Assembly (NCBI RefSeq): GCF_037893015.1
Contig: NC_133665.1
Location: 192,848,722 to 192,912,721, forward strand
DNA length: 64,000 nt
Source of the DNA: Macrotis lagotis
Lineage: Eukaryota > Chordata > Mammalia > Peramelemorphia > Peramelidae
Reading direction: 5' to 3'
Under the pieces are notes generated by a model. It had not been told where the DNA came from. It worked only from the letters and a program-made list of their open reading frames with translations, and did no database searches. The position numbers and the translations under genes are program-made. Positions 23,205-35,205 of this stretch are shown piece after piece (the first letter of the stretch is position 1; each line of letters begins with the position of its first letter).

Positions 23205-24185
23205 TCTCTTTCTTTTATTTTGGTATCTTAGAAAAGAATGTTAACAATTTTATTGGTTTTTTCATAAAATCAACTTTTGGGTTTATTTATTACCCAATAG
23301 TTTTTGCTTTTGATTTTATTAATTTCTCTTTTAATTTTTAGAATTTCTAATTTGGTATTTAATTGGGAATTTTTAATTTGTTCTTTCTCTAATTTTTAGT
23401 TGCATATTTAGTTCATTGATTTCCTCTTTCTCTAATTTATTCATGTAAGCATTTAAAGATATAATACTATAACCCCTGACAGCTGCTTTGAGTGAATCCC
23501 ATAGATTTTGGTATGTTGTTTCATTATTGTCATTATCTAGGATAAAATGGTTATTTCTTTCTACAATTTGTTTTTTGATCTGCTCATTCTTTAAAATGAG
23601 GTTATTCAGTTTCCATTTGGTTCTTGGGTCTATGTCTCCTTGACCCAATATTGCATATGACTTTTATTGCATTGTGATCTGAGAAAGACGTATTCACTAT
23701 TTCTGCCTTTCTGCAGTTGATTATTAGGTTTTTATGTCCTAGTACATGGTCAATTTTTGTATAAGTGCCATGTACTGCAGAGAAAAAGGTATATTCCTTT
23801 CTATCCCCATTCAGTTTCCTCCATAAGTCTACCATATCTAATTTTTATAACAATCTATTTACCTCCCTAATTTCTTTCTGGTTTGTTTTATGATTTGATT
23901 TATCTAGAACTGAGAGCAGGAGGTTGAGGTCTCCCACTAGTAGAGTTTTGCTTTTTATGTCTTCCTGTAGTTCTTTCTCCTCTAAGTTTCTTCTCCTCTA
24001 AGAATTTAGATGCTATTCATTAGGCATATACATATTCAGTATTGAAATAACTTTATTGTCTATGGTACCTTTTAGGGGGATAAAGTTTCCTTCCTTATCT
24101 CTTTTAACACTATCTATTTTTGCAGCTGCTTTGTCTGAGATAAGAATTGCTACCCCTGCTTTTTTTCACTTCAGCTGAAGCAAAA
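23205..24185 (-). mobile_element. L1 ORF2 fragment (endonuclease C-terminal part), minus
   Basis: On the minus strand this encodes typical L1 ORF2 phrases. These include a segment with 'VDLWRKLNGDRKEYTFFS', 'HGTYTKIDHVLGHK', 'SFSDHNAIKVICNI' and 'RPKNQMETE', then in another frame 'WKLNNLILKNEQIKKQI' and 'TTYQNLWDSLKAAVRG'. The SDHNAI element is the conserved catalytic His motif near the end of the APE-type endonuclease. The reading frame is broken by a stop near 23,850 and a frameshift near 23,640, and no reverse transcriptase core is present, so it is a dead, truncated copy. A poly-T/A-rich stretch (24201-24224) lies beside it. Confidence 0.88.
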
Positions 24186-24948
24186 TATATTTTGCTTCAA
24201 CTTTTTTTTTTTTTTAAAAAAAAGGATGTTAAGGATAAACCTGCCCTTTGTCCCACTCCTTTCGTCCTTTCCCTGTTTGGACCTGGGCACTGATGGATGA
24301 GTTCTTGCTTTATTTTGCCTAAAACCAGGCCTCCCCAATACCGCCCAGGCATACTCACAAAAACCTTGTCTGCTTCTTCCCTATCCACTCTTCTCACTGT
24401 AGATCTGGCCTCTTTCTACTTATCTTGTCCAAAACTGCCCTCCCATCCAACTTCCCTTTTTGCATTGACTTCCTCCATTTAAACATAAGCTCCCTGAGGT
24501 CATAAACTTATATTTTGATTGGTATTAGCTAATTGGTATTAGCAATTTGGCTCTTAGGGAGTATTTCATATTTTTTTTCATTCATTCTTCCACTCATCTG
24601 ATTTTGGACTATTAGCAAAAGAAGCATTTGCAAAGAAGACCACCAGAGTCAAAAGTCAAAAAACATTAAGCAACTTCAATGTGACAGGAAACTGGCAAAG
24701 AAAGACAGAAGTTGGTCCCTGCCACCATAGAGCTCCCAACCCAATGGATGAGATCACACAGAGAAGATGAAGTTGAAGGGACCAGGGGAAAGGATGGAGG
24801 TGACTTATGTAGGGGAGAGTTTCAGAGCTGATTTCAACTGGTAGAATGATGAGTTTCTGGAGATAATGAAGTTCAGTGGGAAATGATAAGGAGAATTTCC
24901 ATAGTAAGGTTTCACCATGAACATAATTGTAGCTTATATACTGACTCT

Positions 24949-25200
24949 GCAGCTAGGTGGCACTGCAGTGGATAGAGTGCAGGGCCTGGAGTCAGGAACT
25001 CAACTTCCTGAGTTCAAATCCAGCTTTAGATACTTAATAGCTGTTTGACCTTGGACGAGTCATTTAGTTCTGTTTACCTCCATTCCTCAACTGTAAAGTG
25101 AGCTGGAGAAGGAAATGACAAATCACTCCAGTGTCTTTATCAAGGAAACCCCAAAGGGGATCATGGAGACTCAGCCATGACTGAAACAACAGAACAACAA
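24949..25200 (+). mobile_element. Mar1/SINE1-type marsupial SINE
   Basis: The tRNA-derived head 'gcagctaggtggcactgcagtggatag', the B-box-like 'gagttcaaatccagc', 'ctgtaaagtgagctggagaaggaaatg' and a 3' portion 'ccccaaaggggatcatggagactcagcc ... gactgaaacaacagaacaac' mark the Mar1/SINE1 group. That 3' part distinguishes it from the WSINE1-like copies. Confidence 0.88.
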
Positions 25201-26019
25201 AATGCAGATTATGAGATAGAAAAATTAATTCAAGAATTTATTAAGACTCTCCAGATTAAATTAAATCAGTGCCTATTTAGGGACTACATTGCAAAGGTAG
25301 GCATAGGGAAGGTTGGTGAAAAGCAGAATCCAGTTATAATATGTACTATATAAATTATAGCATACTTTAGAAAATTATGCTTTTTAGAATTAAAGATGTG
25401 TAGTAAAATATGTTTTAATTACTAAATATATTTCACATATGAAGGCCACAAAATAGATATTAACACATCAAAAATAAAATAAGAAGTGACAGGAAGTAAA
25501 ACCATGTAGATTATACAAAAGTCTCATGCCATTACATCATAAATATTTTCTTCAAGACAAGAATCAGGTGTGGGAAGGATAGCGGCAGCACCAAAGAACA
25601 TAACAAAAACAAAATTGCACTTATTTTAGCAGATCTTGAGTGCCTGGTGTGATATTCATTCCTAAATTAGCTCTCTGCGTACAGCCCAATAACTAACTTG
25701 ATGGAACAAAAGTCACAATTCGGAGCTCTTGCCATGTGAAGATCAGTACAATGACCTGCATAAGAGAAGATTCCAATTTCAGACTCCAGCTGTCTTCGAG
25801 TCCTTGAGGACTTGCCACAGGGCAAAAGGTCATAGACTTATTCTTTTGGTCCCAGAGGACAAAATTAAGAGAGACCCAATGCCAAGGTTGATCCAAGGGT
25901 ATTGAAGAAGAAAGTTGACGAAGAGAATAACATTGGAAAAGATCTGCAGAGATAGTTAAAAGAACCTTTTCATCATCAAGTTCAACTGAGCCACCACCTT
26001 CACATAGTAGGTCCAGATT

Positions 26020-26135
26020 AACCCCATTAGAATACAAGCTCTTTGAGGGCAGGGTTGATGTTTGCTTCCTTTTTATCCCTAGGGCTTAATATAGGGCCTG
26101 CTATGCTGTAGATGCTTAATAAATACTTGCTCTTG
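26020..26135 (+). repeat. L2 3' tail
   Basis: 'agaatacaagctctttgagggcagggttgatg', 'atccctagggcttaatatagggcctgc' and 'gatgcttaataaatacttgctc' give a well preserved LINE2 3' end. Confidence 0.8.
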
Positions 26136-26429
26136 GGTTATTTACTGCATGAAGAAGTAGAAATGTAACTCAAGGTGACCAAGATGGGGAAAGCAACTAG
26201 TCTCAAATAGCCACAGAATAGCCACAGAAAGCTAAAGAGGGTATGGCTAATGAGGAACTGAAGGCTATTGGCACAAGAAAGTAGGTACCCATTCAAGAAC
26301 TGAAATATTATCAGTCGCAAAAGAATCTAGTACATGTGCATTTTGTATAACTTTCTAGGTGTGGAAGAACTATTATTTATTCTGCGTGTTGAATATGCAA
26401 ACGCTATCCTTCCTATAGGTCTTGCTGAC

Positions 26430-26660
26430 ATGGTTCAGAAAGCACTGGATTCAGAGGTCAATACAGCTGGTTCAAATCCTGCCTCTGACATTTACTGGCT
26501 GTGACACCATGGCTAAGTCACTTGCCTCAGGTCTCTCATCTGTACAGTGGGGTTAATACCACTTGTTGCTCTGATCTCTCAAGGGTTTTGGGAGGTTTAG
26601 GAGAGATAATGGACCTTAAGACTTTTGCAAACCTTGGAGGGTTATAAAAATCCCAGTTAC
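26430..26660 (+). repeat. MIR relic
   Basis: 'aaagcactggattcagaggtc', 'ctggttcaaatcctgcctctgac', 'ctctcatctgtacagtgggg', and 'gagagataatggaccttaag' with 'gcaaaccttggagggttataaa' match a near full-length MIR in order. Confidence 0.75.
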
Positions 26661-27400
26661 TGTTAATGATCTTATGTCATCTAGATCTCTACCATCATAG
26701 TTTAGAGGTTTAGTACACCAGACTAACTTTGAGGTTGAGTCTCTGGGGATTTCTCTGAATGCCTCCCATCTCCCTGGGACACTGTAGGATTAAGAAGGTG
26801 ATGTCAGTATCACATTCCGTCAGTTCCTATGTCAGACAGTTCTAAATCAGTACAAAGTAGTATTTTTAGGCATTAGTTTTTAGTTACTCATAAAGAAAAG
26901 GAAGGAAGATGTTTCACTGATTCATTGTTAGAAGAAGCATGTGTACTGACTTCCTTCTGTGGGATATTATACCTCAGAAAATCATTTTATCTCAATACAG
27001 GTTTTATTTAAAAATGCTCCCATGTAACAGAAAAATTGGAGCCCAACCCAGCTGACAAAGTGACCGTATCTGAAAAATTCAACATTGTCCAACCTGTAGA
27101 CTCCCATCTTTCTCTTAGATTAGGGAGGGGTGTTCCTCGCGCTTTTCTCTGAGAAAAAAAAATTAACCATTGCCGTTAATCTGAATTTGGCAGCATCTTC
27201 GCTTCCCTCAGTATTTCTCTTCAATATTCTAGTTGTAGATATTGTCCATTGGTTTCAGTCTTTTGTATCAGTTTCTACAAGTCTTCCCATATTTCTCTGA
27301 ATTCTTTGTGTCTGTTGATTCTTACTGCATCCTAATCTTCCCTTACAGTCATCTACTGCCCCAGTGAATGGGCACCCCTTTGAGTACCACTTTGGTCTTT

Positions 27401-27558
27401 TTTTGGTTTGTTTTTTGTTTTTGCAAGGCAATGGGGTTCAGTGACTTGCCCAAAGTCACACAGCTAGGTCATGATTAAGTGTCTGAGGTTAGATTTGGAT
27501 TCGGGTCCTCCTGACTCTGGGTCTATTATTCTATTCACTGTGCTACCTAGCTGCCCCA
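27401..27558 (-). mobile_element. WSINE1-like SINE, minus
   Basis: The reverse-oriented SINE reads 'tttttgcaaggcaatggggttc', 'gcccaaagtcacacagctagg', 'tcctcctgactctggg' and 'gtgctacctagctgcccc'. No clear target-site duplication was seen. Confidence 0.85.
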
Positions 27559-28469
27559 AGTTCTGCTTCTTTACTCCCACCAGGAGTGTGGCTATGAATA
27601 TTTTGGTATCTATGGGACCCTCTTTTCTGCCTTTGACTTCAATTGGGGCTGTGGGAGTCAAGGTCAGAGAGTATAAACAGGTCACTAGACTTTTCCCAAC
27701 TATTTTAAAATTGTTTTCCCAGACTGATTGGACTAGTTCAAATGGTTGTTTCAACTAAAGCAAGGAAGAAAAGAGGTTTTCATATGGGCTATTCAAACTT
27801 CTTACAAAAGACAGTAAGACGTGTTCTTATGTCCTGGGAAACCATTGAGATAGAAAGCCACATGAATGGAGAGGGCTTGTCGAAAGACTGTTAGTTGTAA
27901 ATACTGGGCAGGATTCCAACGGTGGGCTTTCCTTTTGGATCCCTCCTTTTAGAAGTCCTGTGAAAAACGTGGACTGGTTTTGAAGGGACCTGTTTGGAGA
28001 GCTTCCCTTAAGCTGAATTATAAAGAAGTTTACTGGCTATTCACCTATTTGTTTGTTTCCTCGATTCCTTTATTCCTTTGGTCATTTAAATTGCTTCACT
28101 ACCTTCTGTGCCAAACTTGTTCAATAGTTTTCTTGTCTTAGACAAGACTAAAGATACTCCAGAGTGGCTATGGGAGGGAGAGAATTTGAAACTTTATGTG
28201 AAGGGCAGTTCTCATCCCTATCCTGCTTCCCTAGAGAGCATCAGGTGGCAGCCAGCCTTGGGAATATTGTCGAGAGCTTTCTCGTTCCATCTGAGTTGGA
28301 CCAGAGGGTCCCTGAAATGCTGGGTGAGGTTTGAGAATCATCCCCTTCTCACTGACGTGTTGTTCCATTGGCGCCAATGCTGAGGGTCTTTCCCGATCCC
28401 TCTTCATGCTTCTGAAATGATTGTTAATCATCCAATGTATGTCTCACTTGTTCATTACTGAACATTGTC

Positions 28470-28600
28470 TTCCTCCATTAGACTGTAAGTTCCTTGAAGG
28501 CAGGAACAGGTTTTTTGCCTTTTTTTGTAGCTCCTCTGCTTAGCACAGTGTCTGGTTGGTATCAATGCTTGTTGTTGTTACTTGACTTGACCTTGAATCA
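28470..28600 (+). repeat. L2 3' tail
   Basis: 'gactgtaagttccttgaaggcaggaacagg', 'gcttagcacagtgtctgg' and 'caatgcttgttgttgttacttgacttgac' match the LINE2 3' end. Confidence 0.75.
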
Positions 28601-30052
28601 TTGGGAGTTGGAAGGGACCCTGGGCCTATATAGTCCATCCTATACCCCCAAAGGATCCCAGCAAGTGAGTTTCAGTAGGTTGAAAAACTAAAACCTTAAT
28701 TTAGGAACAAGTTTCCTCTCTCTTGGGAATTGTGAGACTCTTTTCCAAAGTAAACTTAGATAGTTTGATGGACCTATGATTGCTTGAGGCTGGATTCTCC
28801 CTCCATCAGTCCTGAGAAATCACAACTAGTCTTTTTAAATTTTTAAGTCTTTTTCTCTTCTGTGATTTCTGTAAATAGAGGCTTTACAAAATAATACAGT
28901 GGAAGTCACTCAACATACTGGAGGCCATTTTTTTAGTTTGTAAATATTTGGGGTTCAAGTAACTGTGTTCTTATCCATTTATTTTCTCATTTTCATCCAC
29001 TTTGCTTTTCCAATGTGAATTGTGAGGTTGAGTTCCTTACTATTTCTGAGGATTTCACTAAAAATGCTCTGAAGTGTTCAGACTCCACACAATTAGTAAA
29101 ATATCATTTGTGCATAGCAACTTTGATTTTAAGCCCCACCACCACCACCCTTATTTGGTTTGTACTCTCATATGACCAAGCTGAGCACGTGTCTTCCTGC
29201 TGATGACTGTGCTACAGTGTTTACAGTGGTGAATCATGAGACAAAAGGATCTCTGTGGTCACCTCATTCACAAAACCATCTATCATTTTAACACATGTGG
29301 GAGACCACTTATTGGAAGGGAGACTTCGAGGCTGAATTTTGATTTACTAAGGGAAATGTTTCAAAAACTTGATCCACATTATACCCCCCATTCTCTCCAC
29401 TCTCTAGTGGAGCTGCTTTTTTTTCCTATTGTTTATGTCCTCATGGCTTCACCAAGTAATGTGATGAAGATGATTGAACTCAGTTGGTACTCATTGGTAA
29501 GTGTATCATAAACTCCTTTCCTCCTGACCTCCTCCACAACCAAATCTATAAATATCTTCTACCTCCACAATCTTTTGTAAACAATGGCCTGGGCTCTCAG
29601 CTGTATCTGTGCCCCAAAGCAGTTGTGGACTTCTTCATTGTGATCTTAGTTTCACATCCACTTAACTTCTCCAAAAAATAATGCTGTTAGAGTCCATGTT
29701 TGAACATTTGGTTGGTTCCCACTTTTTGGAGTCTGACTATTGTTTGGGCACTGTCTTCTCATCTTCATCCTTTCTTCTCCTTCAGCACTTATGTTGACCT
29801 TTAAGTAGAAGTGCCTGACTGGGGCCCAGACAGACAAATGGGGAACTATATCTAGAACCCACCATTTTCTATCAATAGAGATTATATATTCCTTTCCATC
29901 ATTCCTCCCTGGTTGGATCTCCAGTGCATTTTTGTATAGAAGATAGCCAGGCTACATAAGTAAACAGCTTCTTGGTAGACTTGAAGACTTTGGTTGCTTT
30001 CTTTATTGGTTTGGAAAGTTAATTTCTGTCCTAGTTTGTATTCTCCCCATGC

Positions 30053-30582
30053 TCAACCATGCATTGAAACCCACAAGAATGGGGGGAGATTCTGGCTTCC
30101 ATAATCCCTCTTATTTCTATGATCCCTTAAGGCTTGCCAGTGCTTCATGTCTCTTACCTCATTAATTCTCATCAAAACCTGAGAGGTTGGGTTGGTTTGG
30201 AAGACCTGGTGAGGTTCTTGATCAAAGTTCTCTCCTTCATCCTCTTCAAGTGATGCTGCAGGAGCTGCAGGGACATTCGCCATGATCATGGTTGTAGAAG
30301 TGAACTTTTGTCCCATGAAATTCTTTGTCTTGCTACCTTTGAACTCATGATGAAGCCAACTCTTCCAACTTCTGTATTTATATCCCTGAGGAGACGTTGA
30401 GGGCCATCCTTCCATCTAAATATCATATCTCCCCATTCCTTTTTTAAAAAATAGGGGTCTAAAAACTGGGAGCATCTTCTGCAGTGGTTGTAGATTTTTT
30501 GACTTACATTTCCCACTTTTTCACGCTTGTTGTCCTTGCGTTCATCATTTCGCAATGTTACCGGCATATTAGCTCTTGCCAC
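30053..30582 (-). pseudogene. Unidentified coding-like block, frameshifted, minus
   Basis: The minus strand carries two overlapping open frames of 98 and 120 codons whose composition looks protein-like rather than random. The upstream frame has a basic stretch 'RNDERKDNKREKVGN' followed by 'YNHCRRCSQFLDPYFLKKEW'. The downstream frame has 'YRSWKSWLHHEFKGSKTKNF', an acidic 'EEDEGENFDQEP' and 'VLMRINEVRDMKHWQALRDH'. A frame change near 30,400 would connect them. I do not recognise the family. It lies beside and antisense to a pogo-like element. It may be a retrocopy of a host gene, a transposon ORF, or chance. Confidence 0.3.
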
Positions 30583-30589
30583 ATTCTGC

Positions 30590-31245
30590 CCAGAAATGGC
30601 TCAGAAAAGATTTTCGTCCAGTTTCATCTGGTTTTATCTCGCTGAATTCAAGTTCAAAGTGAATGGCAATCGTGCTGCTGAATGTCAGTTTGGTCCTCCT
30701 CCAATTGAGAAAACAATCCAAGACTGGCTCCAGAAAGAAGAAACCCGACTGAAAACGCCCCAGCAGAAGAAGGCCATGAGAGGCAAGGCACCTAAATGGC
30801 CTGAGTTGCAGAGGGAATGAAAGAGATGGACTGAAGGGCAAGGGGCCATTGGAATTCCTGTGGCCCCAAAGATGGTTCAGCAAGAGGTCAGAAGAATTGC
30901 TGATGAAAAAGAAATGACTGATTTCCAAGGAGGATATAATTGGTGTTTCAGGTTCATGAACTGGAGTGAACTAAGCATTGTGTCCATGCCCCAGCCTTAC
31001 CCAGGGAGAGCTTGTGGTCAACCACAGACTAGAGCACAGGCAGGAGAGTAGGCAGAGACTCTCCTAAGAGAGTGATCCGTCATCTAACACAGATGAGGAC
31101 TCATGGATGGGAGTTTTGACAGTGAGGAGGAGTTGTATGAATTTGATACTTGAGTTTGGTTACTTTATGTAATAAATTTTTTTCAAATTTTGGGCCCTCA
31201 AATTAAGGTACATCTTATGCATGGGAAAATACACAGTAATAACAA
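30590..31245 (+). mobile_element. Pogo/Tigger-like DNA transposon fragment (CENP-B-type HTH)
   Basis: One frame, interrupted by a single TGA at 30818-30820, encodes 'LAEFKFKVNGNRAAECQFGPPP', 'RLKTPQQKKAMRGKAPKWPELQRE' and, after the stop, 'APKMVQQEVRRIADEKEMTDFQGG' and 'NWCFRFMNWSELS'. This is the double helix-turn-helix layout of pogo/CENP-B-like transposase DNA-binding regions. Further on, a different frame reads 'GSFDSEEELYEFDT' and stops, like an acidic transposase C-terminus. A phrase 'gggccctcaaattaaggtacatcttatgcatggg' near 31190-31225 resembles a pogo-like 3' terminal repeat. The catalytic DDE core is missing, so it is an internally deleted, inactive copy. Confidence 0.65.
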
Positions 31246-31572
31246 TAACAAATAAGTCCTGTTTCTCTAGACTTCAAGTTTTGGAGTGTTTTCCTTCTAA
31301 CATGCCTGTCATGGAGGAGAAATTTGAGGCATAGAGAAGGAAAGTGATGAAATATCAGAAGTGGAATTTGGACCCTGGTGTCCCTTCCCCTATATCTAGA
31401 GCACGTTCTACTCTTTCATGCTGTTTGGAGACTTCCATTTGTCTGCTGCTTCCTGGGAGATAAGAGTCCCAAATCAAAAGCAATCTGGTGGCATTCTTGG
31501 TGACTGTTCTTGAAACAGACTTGTAGAAGGAGCACCTGGCAATCAGGGAAAATACTACTAGTCATAGCTTAA

Positions 31573-31818
31573 TTGTTGCTGTTGTTGAGTCATTTCAGTC
31601 ATGTCTAACTTTCTGTGACCCCATTTGGGATTAGAGAGGTTTGCCATTACCTTCTCCAGCTCATTTGACAAATGAAGAAACTGAGGCAATCAGGGTGAAG
31701 TGACTTACCCAGAGTCACATAGCTAGTAAGTGTCTGAGGCTGGATTTGGACTCAGGAAGATGAGAATTCCTGATCCCAGGTCCAGTGGTCTTTGCACTTT
31801 GGAGCCATCTACCTGCCC
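31573..31818 (-). mobile_element. Mar1/SINE1-type SINE, minus
   Basis: The reverse-oriented Mar1 reads 'gttgttgagtcatttcagtcatg', 'tgtgaccccatttggg', 'ccttctccagctcatttgaca', 'gagtcacatagctagtaag' and 'ccatctacctgcccc'. Confidence 0.85.
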
Positions 31819-31854
31819 CTTTTTCAAAAATGGTAATTGTAAAAAGAAATCTTG

Positions 31855-32010
31855 GGGAAGCTAGGTGGTGCAGTGGATAGAGCACAGGCCCTGGAGTCAA
31901 GAGGACCTGAGTTCAAATGTGACCTCAGACACTTAATAATTACCTTAGCTGTGTGGTCTTGGGCAAGCCACTTAACCCCATTGCCTTACAAAAATTGAAA
32001 AAAAACAAAT
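31855..32010 (+). mobile_element. WSINE1-like SINE with target-site duplication
   Basis: A full-length copy starts 'gggaagctaggtggtgcagtggatagagc' and ends 'gccttacaaaaattg' with an A-rich tail. An 8-bp direct repeat, aaatcttg, is seen at 31847-31854 and 32011-32018. It sits directly downstream of the reverse Mar1 copy. Confidence 0.9.
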
Positions 32011-32730
32011 AAATCTTGTTTTTGGAGATTATTGGAAATTTGGTGAGCCTCAGTGACATCATCTCAATTCATTATGTAATATTAACTTGTATCATAGATA
32101 CATTTTTGCACACATATGTATATAATATTCCATACAACCTACCCTTAACCCTAGAAGAAAAATGACCCAAGATGGAAGGTCCCTGGGACTCCTGCTTGGC
32201 CTCAGCTTCTGCCTGGGTGACCTGTGGCAAGACCTTTCCTCTGCCTCCTTTTCATTGTCTACAAAGGGAAGAGATGAAATAAATACAGAGATTCTTAACC
32301 TGGAGTTCATGAACCCATGAGGGGTCCACAGATAGATTTTAGGGGGGGGTCTCTGAACTGGTATGGGAAGAAAGAAGAATTGCATATCCTTAAATAATCT
32401 GAAATAGTTTTCCAAGAAGTGTCCACAGTGACCATTCATGAGATCCCAGAGGGTCCAGTACACCAAAAAGGTGAAGAGCCAAACAAGAGGAGCCTTAGGA
32501 GCCCATTAGCTCTAAATCTCCTTGTATTGGGACCTCGGATCCAGGAATGAAAGGCAGGGAAGGCTGTCCTCTGGCCAGCCTGGGCAATGGACTAGGAAAA
32601 TTCTGTTCTTAGGGAGTGAGTAAGTCCCAGCATCCACCCTGGAAAGATGTATTATCAGTAAAGGGAAAAACTAAGTCTATTAATTTATAAAGTGTCCGAA
32701 TTTGCTTTTGTTCAGGATTGAGTTTGGTTT

Positions 32731-32880
32731 CTGTCTGGCTCTTTCTCTTCATGTGTCTCTCCGTCTCTATCTCTCTGTCTGTCTGTCTCATTGTCTCTTT
32801 CTGGCTCTTGGACTCTCCCCCCCTCTCTGTATCCCTGTCTCTCTCTCTCTCTCTCTGTCTGTGTCTTTCTCGGTCTCATT
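32731..32880. repeat. CT-rich (TCTC/TGTC)n simple repeat
   Basis: An imperfect run of ctct, gtct and tctg units covers about 150 bp. The open frames across it on both strands are low-complexity artefacts. Confidence 0.9.
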
Positions 32881-33629
32881 TGTTTATGAGCATTTTTTTC
32901 CAACATTTATTTTCCATTTGATGAGCCCTGTGGCTGAGGCATTCTATGGCAGGTACCTTTTGTATATGCTGGCTGGTTTCCTTGAGTTCTGTTAAAAACA
33001 GTAAGATTGGAAGAAACATCTTGGAAGAGGCCATCCCTTGCACTGTTGGAGTCTCTCTGGGGACATTTGGCAGCCACCATTTTACAGTGGCTCTGAGAGC
33101 TAGTGGGCCATGACCAGAATCATTCAGAATGAGAAGATGGTGAGCTTTTTTGAGTCTAGACTCGGGGCTGCCTGATCAAACTTGTTAGCCAAAACATCCC
33201 AATGAGCCAAGATCACCCCCATCTGGGGGCCACCTGCTCCTCTCTGGACCCCTTGGATGAGCCTGGACTGCCTAAAATTCCAGGGTTACCCTTATCCATG
33301 CCCAGCAGGGACTGTATTAGAGAGGTGGCATCTCTACCTTAGAAGCTGCCAGAAAAGTGTAGCAAAGATCTAACATTTTTGGTAGTAGTTTGGTGTCCAC
33401 TGTTCCCCAGAAACACTAGCGGCAAAGATGGGTGACCAGGTCCCTGCTGAACAATGAGCAACATCTCCCAAGCAGGAGCTTGACCCACCCAGTGTGTGGC
33501 TGTCCCCTTACACAAGATTGGAAGATAACCTCATGAAGGCTGGGCAGCAGGGCCCTTTCGGAATAATTGAGGGAGCCCACCATGCCAGGGTGAACTTGAC
33601 TAAGTCTGTCTTAGCTGGGGGGGACAGTC

Positions 33630-33800
33630 CATTCAGTTCACTTCAGTATACTCCACTTCAATTCAACAAACATTTTTCAAGTATCTTCTCTGAACGAATG
33701 AATGAATGAACAAATGAATGAAACATTTACTAATCATTTCAAATGTGTCTGTCACTGTGCCAACTTGGAGGATACCAAGAGAAAAAGTAGGAAGTTCATT
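33630..33800 (+). repeat. L2/L3-like relic with (GAAT)n
   Basis: 'caacaaacatttttcaagtatcttctctg', a (gaat)n-type run (gaacgaatgaatgaatgaac), then 'cactgtgccaacttggaggatacc' resemble the CR1-group segment found elsewhere in the window. Confidence 0.45.
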
Positions 33801-35104
33801 TCTTGAGAAATTCACTCTGTAACTGGGATAAATAACAAATTAAAGAAAGTTCACTTGCTATGCTGATGGCAAGGCCCAGGGTCCTGAGGTTAGCTCCAGA
33901 GGTCAGGGGACCATACCTGAAGGTCTGAGGGCTACCAAAACAGGGCAGATGTGTAAGGCCTAGAGATACTTCATCTGACCAGTAGGAATAGAATGGGAAA
34001 TTCCCATCTCATCTTAGTGTTGTGAATGGCTGGACAACCCTGGGGAGTTGGGGTGCTGGAGGATTGGGAGGGAGAGGTTCCTAGGACCAGGGAAGAGGAT
34101 TATGGGAAGGAAGGTGGTAAGGGCACTCATCATCGCCAATGTCTTGAGCTGGCCTTCTGTGCTAAGGCCTGTGACCTGGTCACCTGGATGCCCCCTTCTG
34201 CCCTAGACTTACCAATATTTCTCAAAAAAGATGGTACCTTCAAAGGGATATGGCAAGGTAGGTGTGGTCAGATCCAGACTGGGAGTGGACTGATGATCAC
34301 CAGGGATTTCTGCTAACATCCCATTGGCTGAATCATTGATTCACATCACCTGTATCATCCATAGGAAAGCTCCTTGGTGTCTTTGCCCTAGAATTGCTTT
34401 CTAGGTCAGCCTCCTGCTCTAAGAATCTTTGCTTTAAGGTTTCATTTATTTATCTTCTGGAGTCCAGCTTATTTGAGGAGCAGAAGGTGTCATCTTATAA
34501 ACCAGATTCCCCTCAGTTGGGAGCCTTCTGACTGGCTCCTCGTCCCTGTAGAACCATCCTCTTTATCATGCAGCCTCCAACCCTCCAAGTTTTCTTTGGT
34601 CTCTCTCTCTGTTGTGCACTCCCATCCAGTCAGTCACCTGGCCTTGCTAATTCTAGGATGACAAACTCCTGAGCACTGTCCCCCCCCCGATATCGTCATC
34701 CCCTCACTCTCCTGGGTTCTCTCCCCATAACTTCCTGACAGGTCTCTGCCTCCATTCTTCTTCCTCTCCAATCTATCCTCCATCTGAAGCCAAACTGACA
34801 GACCTCAGGCCTAACACTGGACCTTGCTCCAAAGTGGGTGGTATCTCCTGTTGCCTCCAGACTGGGGACCTCCTCCTCATTCAAAGCCAGTGAGGCCCTC
34901 CCCATCCAGGCTCACCTGGGGGCCATCCTCCAGGGTACAGCCAAACTAGATGCCCTTTCCTTCTTTGCTCTTACCTGGTCTCCTCCACCCTCAGGGATTA
35001 AAGCCACTCCTGTCACTCAGGAGACATAGAAGTTCAGGTTCTATGGAACCTTCTCTGTAAAGCTCCCTGCCCCACCCTGGGAAAGCATATCTCTCCTTCC
35101 TTAC

Positions 35105-35205
35105 ATGGGTTATGCAAATGGCATTCCATACCATGAGCCCCTTGAGGGCAGGACCTGTGGCTTTTCCTTCATGGTCTCTCCAAGGCCTGGAACATACCCT
35201 GGCCC
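35105..35205 (+). repeat. L2-like 3' tail relic
   Basis: 'catgagccccttgagggcaggacc', followed by 'ccaaggcctggaacatacc', matches an L2 3' end. Confidence 0.5.

Noticed and set aside
25693..26037. 114-codon minus-strand frame
   Set aside because: No family resemblance, next to an L2 tail, no supporting context.
32290..32370. 'ttcatgaacccatgaggggtccac' phrase resembling old MER-type DNA transposon ends
   Set aside because: Too short and degraded to assign and no matching second end was found.
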